DNA of 64,000 nucleotides from Natronococcus sp. CG52. GTDB taxonomy: Archaea > Halobacteriota > Halobacteria > Halobacteriales > Natrialbaceae. The DNA lies in NCBI RefSeq assembly GCF_023913515.1, contig NZ_CP099392.1, positions 328,953 to 392,952 on the forward strand, in the 5' to 3' direction. Below are positions 36,184 to 45,090 of the stretch, in pieces (position 1 is the stretch's first letter; each line of letters opens with the position of its first letter). Under the pieces are notes generated by a model. The model saw nothing but the letters and a program-made list of their open reading frames with translations. It ran no database searches and was not told the DNA's origin. Both the position numbers and the translations under genes were made by a program.

Positions 36184-37794
36184 TCAATCTCCGAGGCGGA
36201 GTTCGATCAGCGCCAGTTCGTCCGATGGAACCGCTTCCGAGAAGGCCCGTTCGATCTCGTTCCACGTTCCGGGACGATAGGCCTCGATTCCGAAGCTCTC
36301 GGCGAACGTCACGAGATCCGGATTCGCGAGTTCGGTCCCGGTATGCTCGCCACGGTGTGTCACCTGCTGTTCGGAGATGAGGCCGTAATCGTCGTCGTTG
36401 AACACGACGACCGTGAAGCCGCAGTCGAGTCGAGTCGCGGTTTCGATCTCCGCCGCGTTCATCAGGAAGCCGCCGTCGCCGGTTCCCGCGACGACGTTGG
36501 CGTCGACCGCGAGGTCCGCCGCGAGCGCACCCGGAACGGCGATTCCCATACTCGCCAGTCCGTTCGAGACGATGCAGGTGTTCGGATCGTACACCGGAAA
36601 CGACTGTGCGATCGCCATCTTGTGACTGCCGACGTCCGAGACGAGGACGTCCTCGTCGGCCATGGCCTCCCGCAACAGCGGGAGCGCGTTTCTGACGGTG
36701 ATCGGATCGCTCTCTTCGGGCGGCTTCGTCACCGCCTCGAGCAACTGGTCGTGTAGCTCGCGGCACCACAGTGCAGAGGCGTCCGACGAGAGCCGCTCGT
36801 CGATCGCCCTGAGCGTCGCGCCGACGTCCGCGACGATCTCGACGTCGGGGTTGTAGTGGCGGTAGACCTCTGCGGGCTCGTGGTCGACGTGAACGATCGT
36901 CTTTTCGAGGTTCGGATTCCATCCCTCCGGATCGTGTTCGGCGATATCGTACCCGACCGCGACGACGCAGTCCGCCCGCTCGACCGCGCGAGCCGCCTCG
37001 CCGTCCGGACCCGAATCGAGCGTCATCAGCGAGGTCGGCTCGCGGTCGGAGATAGCGCCCTTGCCCATGTACGTCGCGACGACGGGGATCTCGAGGCGGT
37101 CGACGAGCGCACGGATGCTGTCGGCCGCGCGGGTTCGCACTGCGCCGTTACCCGCGAGCAGAATCGGTCGCTCGGCCTCCTCGAGTAGCGTCGCGGCTCG
37201 CTCGACCGACTCGGGATCCGGATCCGGCCGGCGCACCTGATCGCGGATAGGAATCGGCTCGGCGTCGGTCTCCTCGCGAGCGACGTCCTCGGGGAACTCG
37301 AGGTGGGTCGCGCCCGGCTTCTCGTACTCGGCGAGCTTGAACGCCTTGCGGACCGATTCGGAGACGATCTCGGGGTCTGCAATCTGGGCGTTCCACTTGA
37401 CGATCGGCTCGAACACGTCGATCACGTCGAGTGCCTGGTGGCTCTCCTTGTGCAGCCGTTCGCGACCGCCCTGGCCCGTGATCGCGACGAGCGGACTCTT
37501 GTCTAGCTGTGCGTCGGCGACGCCGGTGATGAGGTTCGTCGCGCCGGGCCCCAGCGTCGAGAGGCAGACGCCCGCGTCGCCGGTCAGCCGGCCGTAAACG
37601 TCGGCCATGAACGCCGCTCCCTGTTCGTGTCGGGTCGGAGCGAAGGTGATCGGAGAGTCCCGGAGCGAGAACAGCAGTTCCTCGATTTCTTCGCCCGGGA
37701 GACCGAAGACGTACTCGACACCCTCGACCTCGAGGCAGTCGACGAGTAGATCGGATGCTAGTGGCACGTTTCTCTCGACTACCTTGCGGTACAT
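36184..37794 (-). CDS. Thiamine-diphosphate enzyme, acetolactate-synthase-like
   Basis: 536 residues with the three-domain plan of the family. The N-terminal domain has FGLPGEEIEELL and the catalytic Glu in PTRHEQGAAFMADVYGRLTG (about 53-72). The central domain has ILLAGNGAVR. The C-terminal domain has the diphosphate/Mg motif GDGGFLMNAAEIETA, closed by NDDDYG (about 440-475). It condenses pyruvate or a related 2-oxoacid. There is no small regulatory subunit gene next to it, so it is more like catabolic or AlsS-type enzymes than the biosynthetic IlvB. An aldehyde dehydrogenase gene precedes it on the same strand, about 175 bases upstream; a joint role is unproven. Confidence 0.85.
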   Translation of the reverse strand: MYRKVVERNVPLASDLLVDCLEVEGVEYVFGLPGEEIEELLFSLRDSPITFAPTRHEQGAAFMADVYGRLTGDAGVCLSTLGPGATNLITGVADAQLDKSPLVAITGQGGRERLHKESHQALDVIDVFEPIVKWNAQIADPEIVSESVRKAFKLAEYEKPGATHLEFPEDVAREETDAEPIPIRDQVRRPDPDPESVERAATLLEEAERPILLAGNGAVRTRAADSIRALVDRLEIPVVATYMGKGAISDREPTSLMTLDSGPDGEAARAVERADCVVAVGYDIAEHDPEGWNPNLEKTIVHVDHEPAEVYRHYNPDVEIVADVGATLRAIDERLSSDASALWCRELHDQLLEAVTKPPEESDPITVRNALPLLREAMADEDVLVSDVGSHKMAIAQSFPVYDPNTCIVSNGLASMGIAVPGALAADLAVDANVVAGTGDGGFLMNAAEIETATRLDCGFTVVVFNDDDYGLISEQQVTHRGEHTGTELANPDLVTFAESFGIEAYRPGTWNEIERAFSEAVPSDELALIELRLGD

Positions 37795-37969
37795 GATTCT
37801 ACCACCCGCTCGAGAGTCGAGAGGACGAGTTTTCCTACCTGTACCCCGAGCGGAGTCATCCCTCGGAAATCGGCCACGGAGCCGGCTACCGGATGGGGCG
37901 GCGAGCAGAACGGTCTCGATCGGCGAGATGAAACACCTCCAGAAAACGGGATCGAACCGCTCGAGACGC

Positions 37970-39367
37970 TTACTCGGTTGCGGGAACGTCGTCGCCCTCG
38001 CCGGCGGACTGCACCCAGATGGTCTTTCGATTGACGAACTCGTGGATCCCCTCCTTGGCGAGTTCGCGACCGTACCCGGACGCCTTCACGCCGCCGAACG
38101 GGAGTCGAGGATCGGACTTGACGAGTTCGTTGACGAACACGCAGCCGGCTTCGATCTCGCGGGCGATCCGCTCCCCGCGATCGAGGTCCTCGGTCCAGAT
38201 CGAGCCGCCGAGTCCGTAGTGGATGTCGTTCGCGATCTCGATCGCCTCCTCCTCGTCGGCGGCGCGGAAGACGGCCGCGGCCGGTCCGAAGACCTCCTCC
38301 TCGGCCGCGGGACTGTCCATCGGCGGTTCGGCGAGCACCGTCGGCGGATAGTACCAGCCGTCGCGGTCGAGGGGTTCGCCGCCGCACTCGAGGGTCGCCC
38401 CCGCCTCGACGCTCGCCTCGACCTGCTCGTGAACGTCCTCCATGAGATCTTCGCGCGCCTGCGGACCGATTTCGGTGCCGGACTCCATCGGATCGCCGAT
38501 TTCGAGGGCCTCCATCTCCGAGACGAAGCGGTCGAGAAACTCGTCGAAGACCTCGTCGGCGACGATGAACCGCTTGGCCGCGATACAGGACTGCCCCGAG
38601 TTGATCGTCCGCGCCGTGGCCGCGGTTTCGGCCGCCGCGTCGAGGTCGGCGTCCTCGAGGACGACGAACGGGTCGCTCCCGCCGAGTTCGAGGACGTGTT
38701 TCTTCAGTTCGTTGCCGGCCTGTTCGGCGATGGCGCGCCCGGCACCCTCGCTCCCCGTCAGGGTGAGCGCGTCGAGACGGTCGTCTCGAACGACGTCCTC
38801 GATCGCGTCGGAGCCGACCAGCAGCGTCGAGAAGACGCCCTCGGGATAGCCCGCGTCGCGGAAGATCTCCTCGATCGCGAGCGCACAGCCCGGTACGTTC
38901 GAGGCGTGTTTGAGCAGGCCGACGTTGCCGGCAGTCAGGTGCGGCGCGGCGAAGCGAAACACCTGCCAGAACGGGAAGTTCCAGGGCATCACCGCGAGGA
39001 CGGCTCCCAGCGGCTCGTAGGAGACGAACGTCTTCGCGTTCGGCTCGCTGCCGATTACGCGGTCGGCGAGGAACTCGTCCGCACGCTCGGCGTAGAAGTC
39101 ACAGACCCACGCGCACTTCTCGAGTTCGGAGTGGGATTCGTCGATCGGCTTACCCATCTCTCGGCTCATCAACTCGGCGTACTCGTCCTGCCGGTCGCGA
39201 AGGATCTCGCCGGCGTTCTCGAGAAGCTGCTGACGTTCGGTGATATTCGTCTCCGCCCACGATTCCGAGGCCGAAACCGCGTCCTCGAGAATGGAGTCGA
39301 CGTCGTCCGCCGTGTGGTCGTCGTACGTTTCGATTACCTCGTCGGTCGCTGGATTGGTACTCTTCAT
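37970..39367 (-). CDS. NAD(P)-dependent aldehyde dehydrogenase, succinate-semialdehyde type
   Basis: 465 residues from the ATG at 39367; a longer upstream frame is not protein-like. The opening TNPATDEVIETYDDHTADDV and PWNFPFWQVFRFAAPHLTAG are typical of the GabD-like branch. The catalytic Glu is in LELGGSDPFVV (about 230) and the nucleophile Cys in NSGQSCIAAKRF (about 265). The closing PFGGVKASGYGREL and TIWVQ are normal. It oxidises a semialdehyde to the acid; succinate semialdehyde is the family default, and a sugar-derived semialdehyde is possible in this sugar-rich context. Confidence 0.87.
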   Translation of the reverse strand: MKSTNPATDEVIETYDDHTADDVDSILEDAVSASESWAETNITERQQLLENAGEILRDRQDEYAELMSREMGKPIDESHSELEKCAWVCDFYAERADEFLADRVIGSEPNAKTFVSYEPLGAVLAVMPWNFPFWQVFRFAAPHLTAGNVGLLKHASNVPGCALAIEEIFRDAGYPEGVFSTLLVGSDAIEDVVRDDRLDALTLTGSEGAGRAIAEQAGNELKKHVLELGGSDPFVVLEDADLDAAAETAATARTINSGQSCIAAKRFIVADEVFDEFLDRFVSEMEALEIGDPMESGTEIGPQAREDLMEDVHEQVEASVEAGATLECGGEPLDRDGWYYPPTVLAEPPMDSPAAEEEVFGPAAAVFRAADEEEAIEIANDIHYGLGGSIWTEDLDRGERIAREIEAGCVFVNELVKSDPRLPFGGVKASGYGRELAKEGIHEFVNRKTIWVQSAGEGDDVPATE

Positions 39368-39888
39368 TGGCAGTATCACCAACGCGCCGCGCGTTTCCGG
39401 TAGTACGGTAACGAACGACAAAGAGCTGTTCCCGGCAATCGGATTGCGCTCTTCGAATATTCCAACGAGGCACACAGTCTCGAGTCTCGTGAGCTCCGCC
39501 GGGGCATTCTCGATCGCGGCCGACAGTAAGGGAGCGACGATCGACAACGTCGTCAATCCGATTACGGATTCGACACCAGCACCGAATTGATTGATTCGGA
39601 ATGCGTTTTATAGAACTCGAAAACGGTATATTTGACGCCTCTAATCGTGTCTTACTTGTGTCCTCAGGAGCACGTACGCGAATCAGGTATCCCGCACGAG
39701 CGCCTCTAGCGCGGTTACGGGCGAACGAAAAATATTGTATCGCTCGCGAGGAACGGACTCGTGTGCGATCGCCCGGAATTCGACTGGATCTCGTCCCTCT
39801 CTTTTCCGTATATATGACTCTAGTTATGATATGTATACGGTTATGATCGTACCGGTTCGCGATATCGTTGGGATAAGATACCTACGGT

Positions 39889-39920
39889 AGCTACCTCAGC
39901 TAAGCTACCTATTGTAGCTA
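39889..39920. repeat. Short AGCTACCT direct repeats
   Basis: AGCTACCT at 39889 and 39903, then AGCTA at 39916, a period of 13-14 bases; GGTAGCTACC at 39887-39896 is itself palindromic. Confidence 0.45.
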
Positions 39921-39978
39921 TTTTAAAGACTCTCCTTCGCGTACCGTTAACGGTCGCAGCGAGTTTCGAGTCGAGATA

Positions 39979-40064
39979 CTATAGTACCAACTGAAACGGG
40001 TTCCACACCGATCGCACGACGGCTGTGCGATCGGGCGTGTACTGACTTTCAGTGGCTACTATAG
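39979..40064. repeat. MITE-like palindromic element, copy 2
   Basis: An 86-base near-palindrome from CTATAGTACCAACTGAAA to TTTCAGTGGCTACTATAG. Its inner part repeats GGTTCCACACCGATCGCAC of copy 1 and folds on GTGCGATCGGGCGTGTAC. It ends 26 bases after the leftward GH2 stop, so its hairpin could also act in 3' end formation. Confidence 0.7.
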
Positions 40065-40090
40065 CGAAGTAGTATCTGTACGTCCGAAAT

Positions 40091-42813
40091 TCAACGGTTC
40101 TGGGAGAGCCATCGGAGGAGACGATTACAGAGAACGGTGGCGACGGGGTGGCGTCCGTACCGATCGCAGACCCGAAACGTCAGCGCCGTTATCGATCCAC
40201 TTCCGTACCCGCGGACGACGAAGGGGCTACTCCAGTTCGCGAGCCATCCCTCTACGTAGCCGACGTGAACGCGGTCGACCGACGGGTTCAGATCGGTGGC
40301 GACCGCGTACGGATAGAGTCCGTCGAACTCCCAGCCGAGGTGGCGATTCGGACAGATATCCTCGAGGAGTGCCGAGTCCCGGTAGTAGAACCCGGCGACG
40401 AGATTCCAGCTTTCGGCGCGCGGTAGCGAGCGGTAGGTGAACGGCCCGCCGGTTCTCATCTCGCCGTCTCGATCCGGGACGTGGACGACGGCACCGCCGT
40501 CGGTCGCGAACTGATCGATACGACTCGTGATTTCGGAGGTTACGGCGACGTCGACCGCATCGGAGAGCGTGTGCGTGACGGTCACGCCCTCCTCGGCGAG
40601 TCGCGAAGCGAACGCACCGTCCGCGTACACGGTCATCGACGGCGTCGCGCCACGGTCACCGTCGACGATCGTCACGGGTTCCGCCGTCGAGATCGATTCG
40701 TCTCGCGGCGAGAAGGAGACGGTCAACTCCGTCGTTCGCGCCACCTCGTCCGTCTCCGTTGGTGCTGTGACCGTCGTCGTAAGGGCGGTCGCGTCGTGAG
40801 CAGCGACCGAGACGGTCTCACCGCCTCGCTGTCGATCCAGGGACCACTCGAGCGGCCCCGAAACCGACTGATCGGTGTCGTTGACGACGGTGAGCGAAAC
40901 CTCGACGGACTGGTCGGCCCACGTGGCGTGCGACTCGGGCCTCGCGACGACCGTGAGCGGGCCGTTAACCGTCGAAAACCGGGGGCGAAAGACTTCGGGT
41001 TTCGGTGGTAGTCGGACAGGCCGTTGAACTCCCACTCGATATCCGACAGTTCGGTCAGAACGTAGCCGGCGATCTCGTCTCGAACGCGCATCTCCTCTAT
41101 GAGGTGTTTGATCGACGTGAACTCCCGCTCTTGCCAGGACGCTGCGAGATCGGCGTAGTCGTCGAAGACGTCGGGGAGCGTCGTCCGCTGAAGCCGCTCG
41201 TCGATCCCGTCCGGTTTCTTGAGCGCCTCGACGAGAAAGTCGTGGTCGAACCAGTGCGGATCCCCGCCGTATCGATCGCGGAGGGCGTCCACGTCGCTCA
41301 GCCCCCACGTCCCGAGTTCCGAGACGACGAGCGGCGCGTCGGGATCGTCGAACTCGGTCGTAGCGTAGTTGTCGCCCGGATAGTGGCGGATGTGCTCGAG
41401 GTCGGCGGCCCAGCTATCGGCCTGATCGGGACTGACGAAGTAGCGGTGGTAGTCGTTGACGTCGGTCGCCACGTGCGCCCAGCCGGAGTTGTCACACACG
41501 ATCCGCGTTGGATCGCGTTCGCGAACCGACCGATAGAGATCGGCGAGGAACCGCTGTTTCTCCGCATCCGTCCAGAGCGTCTCGTCGGCGTCGTGGTGAC
41601 CGAGACCCCACTCCTCGTTGTACAGCGACCAGATGACGACGCTCGGCCGGTTGTAATCGCGTTCGACGAGCCCCTCGACCTGTGCCCTCACTTCCGCACG
41701 CGAGCGCTCGGTGTCCCGCATCGGGTTTGCGGGCTCTTGCCACACCAGCATCCCGTTCCGATCGGCACACTCGAGAAAGTCCGGATGAGCGGGCTTGACG
41801 TGTTTCCGGATGAGATTGAACCCGAGGTCGGCGGCCAGTTCGATCTCGCTGCTGAACGTCTCCTCGTCCCGGGGCCGGTAGAGCGTCTCCGGGTAGTATC
41901 CCTGTTCGAGAACGCCGCGAAGCGTAATCGGTTCGCCGTTCAGCAGGAACTCCCCGTCCGCCGTCTCGAAGCTCCGCATTCCGAAGTAGTCCTCGTACCG
42001 ATCGACGACCGTCCCGTCGCGCTCGAGGATCACGGTGAGGTCGTACAGCGCCGGCTCGTCGGGACACCAGTAGGTGGGGTCGTCGAACTCGAGAACGGCC
42101 GTCGAGTCGGCGGCCGGCGAGACGGTGGCGCTCGCCTCCGAATCGCCGTCTCCGTCGGCCAGCACCGTCGCCCGCAACGCCTCGACGTCGGCCGATCCCG
42201 TCGCGAACTCGAGATCGACGACGGCACGATCCCGTTCGAGGTCGGGAGTGACGGGTGCGTCGACGATTCGGGTTTCCGGACGGAACTCGAGGCTGACGGA
42301 CTGCCAGAGGCCGGAGACCCGAGTGTACCACGGATCTCCCTGTTTTCCGTGCGGAATCTCCGAGAGATCCGCGGGATCGGTGACCGCGACCACCATCGCG
42401 TTCGCTCCGCGCTCCAGTTCGTCGGTGACGTCTATCGTGAACGGGAGGTAGCCGCCGCGGTTCTCGCCGACGCGCTCGCTGTTGACCCACACCGTCGTCT
42501 CGTAGTCCGCGGCGCCGAAGACGAGAAACGCCCGCTTTCCCGCCGGAACCGCCGCGTCCAGGTCGATCGATCGACGATACCACGCCGTCCCAGTGTACTC
42601 TCGATACGCGTCGTCTTCCTGCCACGCTCGGGGAATCTCGACCGCGTGTGCACGGTCCGGCCACGTCGCGTCTCGTTCGTACCACCGGTTCGTTCGGCCG
42701 CTGCGTTCCGGATCGATGAGAAACTCCCACTCGCCGTCGAGCGCGACCGAGCGCCGTCGGTCGCTCGCGTCCTCCTCGGACGCTCCCGTCGGTGACCCGG
42801 TCACGACTCCCAC
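40091..42813 (-). pseudogene. GH2-family glycoside hydrolase 1, one frameshift
   Basis: Two frames rebuild a protein of about 907 residues. The sugar-binding domain comes first (VALDGEWEFLIDPE, then AWQEDDAYREYTG), followed by an Ig-like domain and the TIM barrel. The barrel has the acid/base Glu in IWSLYNEEWG and the probable nucleophile Glu in GYVLTELSDIEWEF. Near 40985 one C of a C-run appears missing (SFAP, then FSTVNGPLTVVARPESH) and two more beta domains follow, ending LLRWLSQNR. No signal peptide, so it acts inside the cell on imported oligosaccharide. Family activity is beta-galactosidase, glucuronidase or mannosidase; context favours beta-galactoside. The homopolymer site suggests a possible read error. 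Confidence 0.82.
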
Positions 42814-43053
42814 CGATATTCCCGGTCGCTAGCGGCTAGATCGGCTCGTGAACGCAGGACGTCTCGGCGGAACTGAGGCAGGGTGTCGGTCGTCTCAGGG
42901 GGTGCAGGACGCATGTTCGGTCACTTTCGTAGTAACGTTCGTTTCGGCGAATAAATCTTCCGTCCGACGCAAGCGAGTACGCGCCGTGAACGAGACGACT
43001 CCGTGTCACAATGAGAAACGGTTTTGGTGATCGTCGCCAGTCGTCTACGACAC

Positions 43054-43860
43054 ATGTCGGGGACGAGCCACCACGTGAAATCGGTCCGCAAGCTCTTTCG
43101 GATCATCGAGGCGCTGGAACGGCGCGAGAGTACGGGAATCACGGAACTGGCGCGCGAGACTGGGATCGCCAAGAGCTCGGTCTACAAGTATCTCGACACG
43201 CTCCACCACCTCGGATTCGTGACGAAAACCGGGTCCTCGTACGCGCTCTCCCTGCGGTGGTTCCAGATCGGTCGTCGGGTTCGCGAGCGCCGCGACGTCT
43301 TCCAGGTCGCGCGGACGGAACTGAACCGGTTGGCCCGGCAGACCGGGGAGACGGTCTCGCTCGTCGTCGAAGAGGACGGAGACGCGATCTATCTCTCCCA
43401 GACGAGCGAGCGCGAGCAACCCGTCGGACCGGTCAGCGAGGGCGACCGCATTCCGGCGCCGATTTCGGTCGGCGGCAAGGCGATCCTCTCGTACCGTCCC
43501 GTCGAAGAGGTGGAGGCGCTGCTCGCGGAACAGGAGCTGACCGACCGCGCGGATCAGCTCGTTTCGGAGTTACGGACGCTTCGGAACCAGCGGATGGTTA
43601 TCGAACGCGAGGGTCCGCAGGAGAGTACCTTCAGCGCGGGATCCTTCATGGGCCACCGCCACGTCGTCGGCCACGGCGAACCCTACCAGAACCTCCACAG
43701 CGTCGCCGTTCCCGTCAGAGACGCCGACAACTACGCCATCGCCGCGATCGAGGTCAGCGGCTCCAAAGACAGTCTCTACGGTCGCCGACTCGAGGACGAG
43801 ATCGCCAGACTCCTCGTGAACGCGAGCAAGTCGATCGAGACCGTGCTGTTGAGCCGGTAG
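43054..43860 (+). CDS. IclR-family regulator 1
   Basis: 268 residues from the ATG at 43054 (MSGTSHHVKSVRKLFRIIEA). The winged helix is at about 10-70 with ITELARETGIAKSSVYKYLD, and the ligand-binding domain follows with SVGGKAILSYRPVEEVEALL. It ends in a normal dimer helix (ARLLVNASKSIETVLLS). IclR proteins in haloarchaea regulate sugar catabolism, with sugar acids among the effectors. It lies between the two GH2 modules: divergent from GH2-1 and convergent with the galactonate dehydratase, so it is well placed to control both. Confidence 0.87.
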   Translation: MSGTSHHVKSVRKLFRIIEALERRESTGITELARETGIAKSSVYKYLDTLHHLGFVTKTGSSYALSLRWFQIGRRVRERRDVFQVARTELNRLARQTGETVSLVVEEDGDAIYLSQTSEREQPVGPVSEGDRIPAPISVGGKAILSYRPVEEVEALLAEQELTDRADQLVSELRTLRNQRMVIEREGPQESTFSAGSFMGHRHVVGHGEPYQNLHSVAVPVRDADNYAIAAIEVSGSKDSLYGRRLEDEIARLLVNASKSIETVLLSR

Positions 43861-43941
43861 TTCGGACCGAAAGCGACGCTCGTCAGCCCTCGACGCGGGC
43901 CGTCTCAGCTCTCCACTCCACCTCGTACTCGTCCACCATCG

Positions 43942-45090
43942 TTACCACTCCGCGACGCTGCCGTCGTCGTGGCGCCAGACGGGATTGTGCCAGTCGACCT
44001 CGCCGGCCTGCTCCCGGACGTACTCCTCGTCGATGTCGACTCCGAGCCCCGGTCCGTCGGGGATGTCGACGTACCCCTCCCGGTAGTCGAAAACGGAGGG
44101 GTCCGCGAGGTAATCGAGCACGTCGCTGGTCTCGTTGTAGTGGATGTCGAGGCTCTGCTCCTGGATGAGCGCGTTCGGCGAACAGGCGTCGACCTGGATG
44201 CACGAGGCTAGCGCGATCGGGCCGAGCGGGCAGTGCGGTGCGACCGCCACGTCGTAGGCTTCGGCCATCGACGCGATCTTGTTCACCTCGGTGATCCCGC
44301 CGGCGTGGGACAGGTCGGGCTGGATGAGGTCGACGTGTCCGTCCTCGAAGACCTGCTTGAAATCCCACCGCGAGTACATCCGCTCGCCGGTCGCGATCGG
44401 GGTGGTCGTGTGCTGGGCGATCCCCGCGAGTTCGTCCAGGTGTTCCGTCAGGACCGGCTCTTCGATGAAGAACGGCTCGTACGGTTCGAGGGCCGCGACC
44501 AGCCGCTTGGCCATCGACTTCGAGACGCGCCCGTGAAAGTCGACGCCGACGTCGACCTCGCTCCCGACGGCTTCGCGAACCTCTCGCATCCGCTCGGTCG
44601 CGGCCTCGACGGTCGCCGGCGAGTCGATTCGCTCCATCGCCGGCGTCCCGTTCATCTTGAGGGCGGTGAAGCCGGCGTCGACCTTCTCGCGCGCCTGGTC
44701 GGCGACGTCCGACGGATCGTCCCCGCCGATCCACTGGTAGACGCGCAGTCGATCGCGGGCCCGCCCGCCGAGCAGGTCGTACACCGGGGCGTCGTACGTC
44801 TTGCCCTTGATGTCCCACAGCGCCTGGTCGATCCCGGCGATGGCCGACATCAGGACCGGCCCGCCGCGGTAGAAGCCGCCGCGGTACATCGTCTGCCAGT
44901 GATCTTCGATTCGTGCCGGATCCTCGCCGACGAGGTAGGTATCCATCAGCTCTTCGACCGCGGTCTTGACCGTCTTCGCGCGTCCTTCGACGACCGGTTC
45001 GCCCCAGCCGACGGTGCCGTCGCTCGTCGTCACCTTGAGGAACAGCCAGCGCGGCGGTACTTCGAACAGTTCGTAGTCTGTGATGTGCAT
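43942..45090 (-). CDS. dgoD: D-galactonate dehydratase-type enolase, in frame with GH2
   Basis: 382 residues if started at the ATG at 45090. Counting from there, the metal ligands are D184, E210 and E236, and the catalytic histidines H186 and H286. These match the D183/H185/E209/E235/H285 set of bacterial galactonate dehydratase, offset by one. The DFHGRVSK, FFIEEPV and APHCPLGP motifs are clear. The enzyme removes water from D-galactonate, giving 2-keto-3-deoxygalactonate. There is no stop between the upstream GH2 frame and this domain, so it may be made as a fusion. A near-identical paralogue starts at 63242. Confidence 0.85.
   Translation of the reverse strand: MHITDYELFEVPPRWLFLKVTTSDGTVGWGEPVVEGRAKTVKTAVEELMDTYLVGEDPARIEDHWQTMYRGGFYRGGPVLMSAIAGIDQALWDIKGKTYDAPVYDLLGGRARDRLRVYQWIGGDDPSDVADQAREKVDAGFTALKMNGTPAMERIDSPATVEAATERMREVREAVGSEVDVGVDFHGRVSKSMAKRLVAALEPYEPFFIEEPVLTEHLDELAGIAQHTTTPIATGERMYSRWDFKQVFEDGHVDLIQPDLSHAGGITEVNKIASMAEAYDVAVAPHCPLGPIALASCIQVDACSPNALIQEQSLDIHYNETSDVLDYLADPSVFDYREGYVDIPDGPGLGVDIDEEYVREQAGEVDWHNPVWRHDDGSVAEW

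Larger units (their letters stand above)
39368..40090. other. Intergenic with repeats and MITE-like element
   Basis: 723 bases, unusually AT-rich in the middle (39780-39930). It holds AGCTACCT direct repeats and the second palindromic element. A frame of 81 codons at 39601-39846 has no protein character. Confidence 0.45.

Noticed and set aside
39601..39846. 81-codon frame in the AT-rich intergenic
   Set aside because: No domain, odd composition and no promoter at leaderless spacing.
41005..42795. 596-codon plus-strand frame
   Set aside because: Antisense to the GH2 gene; low-complexity Arg/Val/Leu composition and no motif.
43883..43939. 18-codon frame two bases after the dehydratase stop
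   Set aside because: Starts well placed (MVDEYEVEWRAETARVEG) but is too short to judge; may be the remnant of a lost third gene.
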